Positions 11,276 to 21,663 of a stretch of DNA of 64,000 nucleotides are shown one piece after another. The DNA lies in assembly GCA_027946355.1 (NCBI GenBank), contig JAPEUS010000013.1, forward strand, positions 248,001 through 312,000, in the 5' to 3' direction. The stretch's first letter is position 1, and every line of letters starts with the position of its first letter. The translations under genes and the position numbers were made by a program. The notes beneath the pieces are model-generated. The model was not told where the DNA came from. It worked only from the letters and a program-made list of their open reading frames with translations, and did not search any database. This DNA is from Collariella sp. IMI 366227 (taxonomy: Eukaryota > Ascomycota > Sordariomycetes > Sordariales > Chaetomiaceae).

Positions 11276-12495
11276 ATGGCTCCTAATACTGATATTGCAA
11301 CTCGCGCACTTGTTGTCACGTTGACATCTCCATTAGGTGGGAAAACATCTGCTCAGACTTCAAAATAAACTAGGATTTCTGTACGGCAAGGCAACCGCAT
11401 CTATGCTCGCGCTCTCGAATGTGGATTTGAGTCAAATCACTGGCTCTTCATCTTGAGGGACGAATGGCTAGAGGATACCCCTCGCTCTGGTCGTTCATCT
11501 AAGTAAAGCCCTGAAGTCGCCGAAAAAATTGTCAATCAGGTGCGCCATGACCGATATGGTCGTGAGAAGACTGCGGTTGATCTCATGGGCACGCTCAGCC
11601 TCGAAGGCATCAACATCTCAGCAACAACAGTCCTCCGGATCCTCAAACTTGCGGGGTTCAAGAAGACCAAGCCGACGAGGAAGCTTGGGCTGACATAGAA
11701 GATGGGGGCTGAACGCCTCCAATGGTGTATAGCTCATTAACACTAGGTAGGCTCTTGAGGACTGGAAACGAGTTATCTGGTCTGATGAAACTTCTATTGT
11801 TCTTCTTCATTTCTGTGACTGTTATTGAATCTAGAGGACAACGGAGGAGAGATTCGTTCGGAGCGCTATTCGGGAGCGTTGGAAAGAATATTCTGAGTTC
11901 ATGTTCCGGGGTTGTTTCTCTTACGACAAGAAAGGCCCTTGCCATTGTTGGCTTCCTGAAACAAAGCAAGAGAAGGAACAAGCGAGAAAGTATCGAAAAG
12001 CTAAACGAATAGCTAGAACCCGTTTTACATGATGCTTGGGAGCTCGAATCAAAATTGGGGAGGCTATCTTTGGTCACCTCGTTCTGGTCGGAAACCAGTG
12101 GAGATGAAGTAAGAAGAATGGAAAACTGGCACGAGGAGGAAAATGAGGTATTGATTGGTATCGTTACCAGAAGAAGATCCTTCTTCCCAAGCTCTTTCCC
12201 TTTGCGAGAGAATGTGAGGGGGCCTGCACTAGTACGATAGTCCAAGAAGACAAGACCCCCCAGCACATGCACACCAATTACAAGCCAGCCTCTATGATCT
12301 TCATCAGGTCAGACGACTAACTACTTTGGCCAGGAAACTCACCAGATCTTAATCCAATTGAGCCCTGATATGGATGAAGAGACATACAACGAAGAAAGGA
12401 GCACCAAAAAACCGTTAGGAGGCAATCAAGGTGTGGAAGCAGTGTTGGGAGAGCTTGTCGCAGGAGCAAATCTAGACATGAATTAAAAGTGTAAG
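11276..12495 (+). pseudogene. dead Tc1/mariner transposase
   Basis: Several frames joined in order give a recognisable Tc1/mariner (DDE_3) transposase: MAPNTDIATRALVVTL at the start, then RIYARALECGFE, LRDEWLEDTPRSGRS, VNQVRHDRYGREKTAVDLMG, ISATTVLRILKLAGFKKTKP, ERLQWCIAH, and near 12330-12400 a remnant of the last catalytic block (PGN-like, SPDLNPIEP, KKGAPK-like). It is interrupted by stops near 11366, 11503 and 11695 and by frame changes, so it cannot be expressed. It differs clearly from the intact element at 23.2 kb, so it belongs to another subfamily. Terminal repeats were not identified. Confidence 0.8.
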
Positions 12496-12937
12496 GGGTT
12501 GAGCCCCGTTGACGGCCTCGGAGAATCTCGCCTGATAACGTCGTTGCCTTAGAGACTCTCGGCCATTACCCAGCATCCGGGTTCATCAGCGCTTTGGTCT
12601 ATCAGTGCCCGATGGGTCCACCACCATGCGACCTCTCAGTCAGAGCTTATAATGTTCCATTATGGAATCCAGGACCCATCCCTATGACGCTTTCCTAATG
12701 CAGTGGCACACAGTCTACTTCTGGCAAGGGACATCTGGTAGGAACTGTTCCTTCCTTTCCTTTCTCTCTTCTTTTCCCCAAGTTTAGTGTATTCGTAGAG
12801 TCGTCATCAGCTAGTTGCAATATACTTGTTGGGACAGTTAACGTGTTTAATAAGCGAGAGGAACAGATAAGCGAGCAGGACACCTTTCCACGCGATGCGA
12901 CACCTCTACGCTCAACACTGATCTTTTCAACAACCCA
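12496..12937. other. spacer between transposon relics
   Basis: No gene recognised. Sequence between the dead Tc1 and the Fot1/pogo fragment, probably transposon-derived. Confidence 0.4.
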
Positions 12938-13260
12938 ATATGCCTCCCACTTTAATAAAGCTAGAGTTGTTCTGGCCCTCGAAGCCCTTGAAAACAACGA
13001 AGGTTTAAGCCTCCGAGTTGCAGCTAAGCTCTATAATTTACTGGTCTCAACTCTCTCTTACCGACGTACTGGCCGGCCTGCACGGCGCGATATTTCAGCC
13101 AACTCACGCAATCTAACGGATCTGGAAGAGCAGACAATAATCCAGTAACTAGTTCTAAATACAAGGGAAACCGTGCCATTTGGCCGGATAAAAACCCTCG
13201 TCGACATTGAGCTTTTCGACTCTCATTCTAGGATTGCAAGCCGACAAACCAAGTCAACAA
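12938..13260 (+). pseudogene. Fot1/pogo transposase, N-terminal fragment
   Basis: The frame HFNKARVVLALEALENNEGL ... SLRVAAKLYN ... STLSYRRTGRPARRDISANS ... RNLTDLEEQTIIQ is the psq-type helix-turn-helix found at the N-terminus of fungal Fot1/pogo transposases. A stop follows at 13146-13148 and family similarity fades by about 13260. The CENP-B-like and DDE parts are absent. The C-terminal end of the same type of protein occurs on the same strand at 16.9-17.6 kb, on the other side of the NRPS-like gene. Confidence 0.75.
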
Positions 13261-13386
13261 AATCAACTAAGTTTGGGAACAGTCTGAACATGCATTAACT
13301 CCCCTTCAACTCCAGCCTTTCCCGACTATCAGCGGCAAGCTCCCTACCTGCTGCCTCAAGAAACTAGTGATTCAGGTAGTTTTTGG

Positions 13387-16300
13387 CTAATTAGCCAGAC
13401 ACTCGCGCCCACACACATCCGTTTTCAAAACCGGCAACCCCAGGAAGTCAAGGTATCGTTCTATGTCGCCCTCCGTCACGCCACTGTCAGCGAGGTCCGC
13501 GGGCAGTCCGGCGCGAGCCCAAACATCCCTGACATTGTCGGTACGGAATCTTGCCATGCCCTCGTACGCCTCCCACCGGGTCATCTGCACCATGATTTTT
13601 TCCTCCATCACCGGCAGCAGCGGGCCCATGCGCATCGGCTGCTTGTCGTTGGCTTCAATCAGGCGCGCCACCCACTCGCTGTACGGCAGCTGCTTCAGGC
13701 ACCTCCCGGAGACCCTCTGGAGCGCCTCGCGGAAGCGGGGTAGCGACATGTCCTCAACGTTCTCGTGGTCCGGTAGCACGTGGTACGTGCGGTTCAAATT
13801 CGCGGGTGAGAAACTGGCGAGGAGCATCGTGGACACAACATAGTTGATGGTCGTGAGGCGAGCACGTCGGCGACGAACCGGGAGACATAATCATCCGAAT
13901 TGCCGATCCCCGTCGTACGGTCGCACATGACGAAACCCAGTCGGTGGACGGTTGTGGGAACACCCTTGGCCATAGCAGCGCGCATCATAACTTCGACCAC
14001 CCATTTACTCGTCCCATAGCCGGTTTCGAACGGCATGAGGTCAATGTAGGGTTGGATATCCTCGTTCTCGGACACCCACTTTGTCCTGCACAGACCGGTT
14101 GGGCCAAAGGCGGCCGAAGTCGACGCGTAATGAACCGGCTTTAGGCGGGCCGTCGTCGCGAGCTGGAGAACGTGCAGCGTACCGAGGACGTTGGCGGGGC
14201 GGTGAACTGAGTACGGCTGGACGTAGTCGACGTGCGCGGCGAGGTGGAAGATGACGCTCGCCCAGGCGGCCAGGTCCGTAAACGAGGCGTCGTCGAGTCC
14301 CAACTTCGACTACGTCAGATTGCCGCAGACGGGCGCGATCTTGGCGAGATGATCGGCTGACATACCGGCCAGAAGCTGGTACTTGGACAAGGAGCCGAGG
14401 ATGCGCTGCCTGCCGCGCTCGCGGGTGCTGGCGCGCACGAGACACCGGATCGCCTTGACCGCGGGCAGAAAGGCGCCTACGAAGCCTGTGACGCCGGTGA
14501 TGAAGACCTTGCCCTCGTCACCCAAAGTCCAGTCCGAGACCGCGTGCTGTGGGATCTCGAGATCATCGGCCAGGTGAGTGTCGAAGAGCAGACAGCTTCT
14601 CAAATCGCGGCCGCCAGCGTCAGTAGAACCTCCTACATCCACATCTACATCTGGGTAAACCTTGGTGGAGGTGTTCCGTGCGAGAAGACGATCGATCTCG
14701 CGGGCAACTCCGCGGAGCGTTGCGTTTTCGTATAGCTTTTGGGCTGGAATGGAAACGCCGAAGATATGCCGTACCCGCGACAATGCGGCTGTCACCTCCA
14801 GGGAGCTGGCACCCAGCAGACCAAAATCGCTGTGCGGCCCGATGTCGTCCAAGCTGAATGCGCCGAGGCAGCCCTGCCAGATTCTGCGAAGTTCTTCCTC
14901 GGTCTTGGAGAGGCTGGTGTCGTTCGGCGCCGTCTTAGCTTCCGCTTCCCTATGGGCAAGCACCTGTGTGGCAAGCGCTTTCCTGTCGATCTTTCCGTTT
15001 GCGTTCACGGGCAAATGGTCCAGGCAGACTATCTGCGGCACCATGTAAGCAGGAAACTTAGATTTGGCGTCCTGCTGGCATCGCTCCCGGAAGTCGGGAC
15101 TCTGCTGGGTTGGGACGACGCAGGCGATGATCCAGGAACTGTTGCTAGTGGTGTAGTCCAAGTGGAAGACAGCGGCGAGGGTTATGTGCTTCGACTTGCA
15201 TAATTCTGACTCAATGACGTCGAGGCTAATCCGATAGCCGTGATGCTTGATCTCGTTGTTCTTCCGGCCCCGCCAGAACAGCTGGCCGCTTTCGTCTCGC
15301 TCCCCGATGTCGGCTGTCCGGTAGAAACAGGCAGGGCTTCTGTCTTCATTAGTGCCCGGGAGGTTGAGAAAGAGTTCGGACGTCTTAGATGGGTTGAGGT
15401 AGTAGCCTCGGGACAGGCTGGAACCCCTAATCAGGATCTCACCAGTCCCTTGGCCGTAGATGACATTCAGAGAATCATCGGCCAGTATCACATTTGCACC
15501 ATCAATCGCTTTTCCAAGGGGAAAATCGCCCCTAAGCGCGTCTTCAGGCGTGATATCGTGTGTCATGACGAAGATGCCCGTCTCCGTGGGTCCGTAGGCG
15601 TTAACAAGCCGCGCGGGAGGGCCGTTCTCCAGGATTGTTCTCACGGCGAAAATGTTGGGGGTTTCGCCGATGGTCAACACCACGCGGCATTTGCGAAACG
15701 CGTCCGGAAAAGACGTGACAACTGTGGTGAGCAGGCTGGCTGTCAACATGATAACTGTGATTCCTTCGTCCGCGAGGAGCTGGGTGAAGTGGGGAGGGTC
15801 GAGAACCACGTCGCGCCGAATGACGATGATGGTTGCTCCAATGATCAAGGGAACCCAAATATCAAAGAGCGAGCCGTCAAAGCAAGTACTGTTAGCGTGT
15901 CCGAATCGATCCTCAGAGCTATACACGTTCTTTTGTCGGACCTGAAGCAAGGCTCTGCTCGATACCTGGACGCTCTTCGGTATGCCGCTTGTGCCCGACG
16001 TAAAGAGGATGTGGGAACGATAGTCCGAGGCGACAGATACCGGTAAGTCTAGCATGAGGGATTCCTCTGACCTCTCCAGTGGGCGGTCATGTCCGTACTC
16101 AATATGGTACCTCGCCTTGACCTTGCGACTGGCATTTTCGGGATCCGTGATGAGGATGTGGGCGTCGAGGAAGTCCACCTTTATCTGGAGGTCGTCATCA
16201 GTGGCAACGGGGTCTAAAGGGACACAAGTGCCTCCTGCGTATATGATGGCAACTTGGCATATGATGTTGTTCAATCCAGGCGGAGCGAGCAGAAGGACCA

Positions 16301-16490
16301 TTGCTTCGCTATGGAAGGGGAATTGGCGGAGTTGTTGGGCTAGAAGTTTGGCCTGGCGATCCAGATCCAGATAATTCATGCGAGCTAAACCGTCAACCAC
16401 GGCAGTCTTGGTTGGCCGGAGGGACACTTGTTTGGCGAAAAGTGCTCCGATGTCCATCTCCTCAAGTGTATTGCAGAAGGTGTGAGGCAT
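13387..16490 (-). pseudogene. NRPS-like A-T-R protein (adenylation, carrier, thioester reductase), broken
   Basis: Reads from 16490 as a single exon. Adenylation domain (residues about 10-510): ILFTSGTSGIPKSV (A3), NAYGPTETG (A5), YRTADIGERDESGQLFWRGR (A7-A8), LPVNANGKIDRKAL (A10 with its Lys). Carrier domain: DFGLLGASSLEV with the Ser for phosphopantetheine. Reductase domain: KVFITGVTGFVGAFL, a Rossmann TGxxGxxG loop, then CLVRAS, VIFHLAAHVDYVQPYS, VHYASTSAAFGPTG. Such enzymes load an amino or aryl acid on the carrier and release it as aldehyde or alcohol. The gene is damaged: TAG at 14310-14312 inside the reductase, about seven residues missing after VGAFL, and a deletion with frame shift near 13855-13865 between FVADVLAS and NYVVSTMLLAS. 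The tail resumes as NRTYHVLPDHENVEDM and ends at 13387. Substrate not predictable. Confidence 0.85.
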
Positions 16491-16946
16491 TATATGACGA
16501 CAAGTTTGATGTTGTGGCTAATATATTCACTCTGATCAAAGTCGGTGGAATGGATGTTATTATTAAGACAGTTTTAGCAGCTCTGCTTCCGCTTTACCTA
16601 GTATTTAGAGACCTAAAAGCAGTCACTTAGGGCGACTCTCGGCCGAGCCTCTGAACGTCAACCCTGATTCATTGCCCCTGACGACGGCGAGAGGCACGTA
16701 ACAAACGACCCTATCACGCTTACCCCTTTCCGTATAGTATTCCCCTCCGGTCAGACGGGGAAAACACCACCTTTCAAAAGCAGGACTTCTGTCGAACCGC
16801 AGGGTGCATCAAGCCACTGCTGAGTTGGTGCATATGTACCCCTCACTTTTATCTGCATGTCATAGCCAGGAGGAGAGTTTTTTCCCTCAATCAACAACAT
16901 CAAGAACACCTGAACAAACCTTTGAGTTCCATCCTGGTGGTGATAT
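16491..16946. other. spacer upstream of the NRPS-like gene
   Basis: Would hold the NRPS-like promoter and the junction with the Fot1/pogo C-terminal fragment. No gene or clear terminal repeat seen. Confidence 0.4.
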
Positions 16947-17590
16947 TTGGTGCTGAATCTATTGCTACATTTCCCGCGTAGTGGTTCAACAACTTCATCG
17001 TCGCCTTTGCTAGAGCTAGGGAAGATAATATATAGTTATAGCAAAAATATCAGATCTGGATGGAAGGCATCTGGTCTCTGGCCCCTCAACATCGAGAAGC
17101 CTCCCTCGAGCCGTTTTGTCGACGTGGAACAAACCAGGCAGGTTTCCACGTCTCGAAAACGACGTCATCGATTCCAAGGAAGTCTGTCAAGAATTACCAG
17201 GTAATTACACAAGACTGTCCCGACGCCTAGACGCAATCAAGATATCTTCAAATTGTTGCACGAAGCTAGCTCTGAACCGCGCGAGATTTTCAGGACAGAC
17301 AATACTGTCAGGATCAGCTTTGATAAAGTTGCAAAACTTGTGGACAATAAAACAATGGAAGTCTTGAATCTACAACTGAAACTGGAGGCAGTTGAAGCTC
17401 AGTTAGAAAGACTGAGGCCTAAGAAAAAGAGGAAGGTCAAACTGAATCCCAATGTCAAATTTGCGACTATTGTAGATATTATTAGGGCGGAGTTCGAAAC
17501 TGGGGAGGCTGTGGAGCTCTCAGACGCTCTCACTTATGTTGTATTACAGGATCATTTGCAGGACTTTAGCGAATGTATGGATTAAGGCCC
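16947..17590 (+). pseudogene. Fot1/pogo transposase, C-terminal fragment
   Basis: Frames joined in order give NIRSGWKASGLWPLNIEKPP (the SGWxATGLWP motif near the C-terminus of Fot1-type transposases), then a frame with EPREIFRTDNTVRISFDKVA and KLVDNKTMEVLNLQLKLEAV, a Lys-rich segment (RPKKKRKVKLNPN) and KFATIVDIIRAEFETGEAVE. It has frame breaks and ends at the stop 17583-17585. It lacks the DDE core. Together with 12938-13260 it flanks the NRPS-like gene. Confidence 0.7.
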
Positions 17591-17792
17591 AAATCGAAGT
17601 TGAGGAGAGTTGTCTTACACCTGGGCGAAGTGGGTTAGACTGTGCGATTGCTGAGGTGTACGATTGCCAGGGGTGGGGACTTAGTTCATCTACCTCTAAA
17701 CCGTTAAAGCTGGCACCAAGAACTTCAATCACACATTACTCTGTACATATTCCCTCCTCCCCTTTCATCCCCCCACCTTTTCCAATCCACGC

Positions 17793-19618
17793 TCACCTCC
17801 TCCTCCTAATCCTCACCCTCACCTTCCGATCCGGCACCATCGCCCCCGTGGGAAACACTCTCGCATCCGGCTTCGCTCCCGCTGCTCCAACCGGATCCAT
17901 CAGCTCCATCTCAAACTCCTTCATCATAACCGCCACCGCAATCAGCATCTCCTGCTTCGCAAGATGCCGCCCGGGACAAATCCTACTGCCGCCACCATAG
18001 GGGTAGAAATGTCCCTGCAGCGCCGCGCTGTGGCTAACCGCTTTCGCCGTCCTGTCGTCCGCTGGGGTTCGCTCGCGCTTCTTCCCGGGCTGGGTGATGG
18101 TGCCGTTAGGCTTGCGAACCGGCCCGGTGGTCGGGTCGTCGGGGTACTCGAGGAAGCGTTCCGCCCAGTAGGTGCTCACGGGGTGCTCTGCCTGTCCGGA
18201 GGCGAGGACACGCCCCGTGTTCCAGAAGTGGGGGTCGTGCGCGCCGAACCAGCTGATGGAGAGCATGAGCGAGTCGCGCGGCATGTTCCAGCCGCGGAGC
18301 TTGAAGTTGTCGATGACGGGGTTGCGGGCGGATGTGGTGGCGACGCAGTGGCGCAGGGCTTCGAGGTACACGGCGTTAAGCAGCGGCTTGCCATACAGAG
18401 CCGACAGCTCGAACGCGTTCTTGGCCTCATCGAAGCAATCCGCCATCTCGGACGTCACGCGCTCCTCCAGGTTTTTGGAGAGTAATGTGTTGAGCAGCAC
18501 CCAGATTGTGGCGGGGATCACGTTGGCGCTGGCCGCCCACACGAAGCCCAGGTCCATGGTGGCGCAGCCGTCGGGGGAGAAGCCCGCATTGTCAAACATC
18601 TCGGCGCGGACGCGCATCAGCCGCGCGCCCCAGGTCGGCTCGTACTCGAGATCGGCTAGGGCGGGGTCCTTGTAGTCGACGTGTGTCCGGGCGTGCTTGT
18701 GCCACTTCTTCATAGACGCCAGGACCCTGTCCCGAGCCGAGTACGCCTTGGACGCCATCCAGCGCGGCGTTCGTCGCAGGTAGGTGAGGGAGTGGCTGTC
18801 GAATACCCAGAAGTCGCGGGCAAAGTCCGGGCACAACTCGAGGAACCGCTCGCCGAGCAGCGCGGTGCAGGCGGCGTGGAACATGTGGTCGCGCAGGAAG
18901 GCAAACAAGTCCGGCAACTCAGTCCACTCATCGCCGACCTGGGCTGTCGTCCGCAGCCGCGCCGTGTAATAGACGGTAAAGCGCGAAATCAGCCCTTCCA
19001 GGTGAACGCCGTTCAGCATGGCGTTCAGGTCGCGGTGCTGGTTGAACAGGACGCGGTGGGCTGGGTTGGTGTTCTCCCAGCCCTTGAGCGGCTTCGCGCA
19101 GTCGCCGGAGCCGTCCCGCTCGAAGATGGCGAGGTCCTGGGGGAACATCCCGAACTGGTCGCGCATGGCCACGATGATGATGGGCTTCATCGACAGCTCG
19201 CGGGCTTTCTTGAACATGGCGTGGGCCATCTCGCCGTACGGGATGTAGTACATGTTCTCGAGCCCGACCTTGAGCCGGAACGGCACGCCGTTGAAGCGTC
19301 TCCTGGTGGAAAATGAGATGGTCTGCGCAACCCATGGGGGTAGACAGGCCCAACTTACAGTGTTTTGGTTAGGAACCCCTCCGTGTCATAGGCAAACTGA
19401 ACCGTGTTGCCCACGAGTGGCACAGCGTACGGCACCGCCGGAGTATCGCCTCCACGCCGGACATTCTGGGCCCAGTAAGCCCGGAGGGAGGTCAAGGCGT
19501 AGGTGAGGACGATCGGGAGCAGCGCCGCGGCGACAACGAGGGTTAAGCGTCCGTCCCACCGCAGCAGTGGGCTGCCAATCCATGGCTCCAGCGGCAAAGA
19601 AGACGATGCAAACGCCAT
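17793..19618 (-). CDS. cytochrome P450 (CYP7/CYP8-like fungal class)
   Basis: Haem monooxygenase of 589 residues, intact. Exons 19359-19618 and 17793-19302. The 56-nt intron has GTAAGT..CAG ends. An N-terminal membrane anchor (LTLVVAAALLPIVLTYALTS) is followed by a Pro-rich hinge (TPAVPYAVPLVGN). The I-helix FVWAASANVIPATIW lacks the usual acidic-Thr pair and instead has the Asn..Pro-Ala pattern of CYP7/CYP8 and related fungal enzymes. The ExxR motif is EALR, and the haem loop is YPYGGGSRICPGRHLAK with Cys529 as ligand. It lies upstream on the same strand as the broken NRPS-like gene, with transposon debris between, so it may be a tailoring enzyme of a former small cluster (inference). Substrate unknown. 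Confidence 0.9.
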
Positions 19619-20735
19619 GCTGTCGGTCGGTTTGTCTCGGTGGCAGTTGACGGCGTGGGAGGTCGCGTTGGAACCGTTCTTTAGGGCGAGAGTTTGGCAG
19701 CCTGAAACTGCTGTGCCGACTGCCCAACCTAAACTGTGGGGGAGAGCTTTTTTTTGTTGACGAGCCAGAGCGCAAGGCTCTCGATTAGTAAACGCAACTG
19801 CCACAAGGTTGATCGGCTCAACGTTGGTGCCGTTCCTTCCCGGACCCTCCAGCGGGCCCCTTGGGATGGAAAGCGTGGTTTATCTTGAAGATCTCCAAGA
19901 AGGAACGGCCAGCCTTCGCCATGGCACCAATTCGGTTCCTTCAGATTTGAGATGTTCGCTTGTTGTGGAACCCGACCTACTAGTGTCTCACCCCTGCGTT
20001 GCGTAGTACAGTTGGGGGCCGCGATGCGGCGACGTTGTCCAGCCCTGCGGTGGCCAGGGTGGGGGGGGCCAGGAGCTTTCAACACATGGCTGGACACAAT
20101 CCAGTGGGTGGCCCGGCGGCGAGGGAGCATTGCTGCCCTTGACGGGTATAATAACTAGGGAACAGACATTCGGTTTCGAGTCCCCACGACAGACAGCAGC
20201 TGGGTTGAAGCTTTCCTCCGCTAATTTTATCCGAAAGGATTGAGACCATCGACTGGCGCGCTCACAATCGGCGCTTGGCGTCAGGGTCCAGTTGCCAGAT
20301 CTGTGCGATACAACATCGCGATTCGCTATCGAAGCCAACGTCCCTAGCCGTAGACGATGCAACCAACTTATAAACTCGTTCTCGCCCCCATAATGATACC
20401 CCCCGTTCCATTCATTGTGGGAGCATGTGCCGAGGGAGTGATGGGTCGCTCCATCGTGCACAGAGAGCTGAACAATGCCCTGTGGATGGTGCCGGTCACC
20501 TAAGTCGGGTAAGAGTCTGAGAAAGAAAGGCTGTTGGGATGGGGGGCTGCGAGGTATTGTTTTGGGACTCGTGCTTACAAAAGATGGTGGCAAGTTCTCA
20601 AGTCAAGCTCCGTCGCGGTTAAGCAGCAAGCCTAAGCATCATGAGAAGCGACCTCTGAGACTGCTCTGCCAATATCCGTGGCTGGCTGCACATCATCGTT
20701 GTGTTCCCTAGTGTCGTCGGGGAGATAGACAAATC
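19619..20735. other. intergenic, P450 promoter side
   Basis: Upstream of the P450 and downstream of NatD. GC-rich with scattered open frames on both strands. None looks like a protein family. No repeat or RNA gene seen. Confidence 0.45.
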
Positions 20736-21663
20736 TTAACCCTCAGCAGCGGAGACTTGCGACTCCTCAACATCTGGCCGGACACGCTTGCTCAGAATGA
20801 CGTAGTCTGGGTTAAAGGTCTTTCCAAAACGCAGCTTCCTGGGGACAGGAGAGATCTCATCCGTCTCGAAACCTAGTTTCCGGTAGAACTCGAGGCCCCG
20901 CTGGTTTGACAGAAAGCACGTCAACATGACTTTCGTCACTGGTGAAAGGTTGACGGCGACGGTTGAGTGGAAGCTCATGAGCAGAGCGCCGAGGCCGGTT
21001 CTGTGACCGCTATCAGTCAAGTAATTTAAAGCTTCACGGGGAACAGACGGGGGCTCATACCCCTGAAGTCCTGGATTTAGATGAATTTCGTAGCAGTAAA
21101 TCACCGGAGTTCCTTCCTCGTACGTTGGCATCAGGGATGTAAAACCACGAATTAATTGTGTCTCTTTTTCCCTGACCAAGACGTAGCGTAGTTCAGGAGA
21201 CTTCATCTCCTTGAGCTTCTTGCCGGGGTGCCATTTTCCAGAAGAGTTCTCATAGTCGTTTCGGCTTGTTTGCTCAATCAACTTGAGGCAGGCTGCGAGC
21301 TCGTCTTCCTCGAGTTTCCCAGCGCTCACTAGGCTGATAGTGTACCCGGCGTCGGTCTGAGGATGTGTCCAGGTTGTTGTCCATGGCGAATCTTTTGAGC
21401 TATCATAGTTGAATCCTCAAACGTCAGCAGTAAAACACCATCAAATGCTTTTCCTCATTCTGTTTTTTTTTTTTTTTTTTTTTGTCTACTTTGTTACTCT
21501 TTCCTTTGGTAGCCACCCTCCATTTTCTCCCGATTGATTCGGAATTTCTAAAGGAAAGTGAGACCCACCCTGGTTGAAGGTAATCGGCAATGAATTGTTC
21601 ATCAGTCTTGCAATGTGCAAGGTCAATGGGGCTTGTTGGCGCTCTTCTTCGCTTCGGTTTCAT
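20736..21663 (-). CDS. N-alpha-acetyltransferase 40 (NatD), histone H4/H2A N-terminal acetylation
   Basis: GNAT-fold enzyme that acetylates the N-terminal Ser of histones H4 and H2A. Exons 21569-21663, 21061-21399 and 20736-21000 add to 699 nt (232 aa). The N-terminus is MKPKRRRAPTSPIDLAHCKT; the first splice joins LQPG to SKDSPWTTTWTHPQTDAGYT. Hallmarks: SAGKLEEDELAACLKLIEQT, GKWHPGKK, MPTYEEGTPVIYCYEIHL, LQGTGLGALLM (acetyl-CoA loop, created only by splicing out intron 2), SNQRGLEFYRKLGF and PRKLRFGKTF. Length and motif order are normal. Intron 1 contains an 18-nt T run at about 21467-21484. Intron 2 is 60 nt with no in-frame stop, so retention would add 20 residues within the cofactor loop. 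Confidence 0.92.

Noticed and set aside
15240..16046. 268-codon open frame on the plus strand
   Set aside because: Antisense to the NRPS-like adenylation domain.
11276..17590. Repeat-induced point mutation (RIP) in the transposon relics
   Set aside because: Some stops fit CA to TA change, but others need different changes and the overall base composition is not AT-rich; I could not establish a RIP signature by eye.
12780..17720. TIR pair joining the two Fot1 fragments
   Set aside because: Only loose similarity (TAACG..GTTTA) between about 12840 and 17700; too weak to claim.
21467..21484. T run as the poly-A tail of a LINE in antisense
   Set aside because: It lies inside NatD intron 1 with no target duplication or retroelement sequence beside it.
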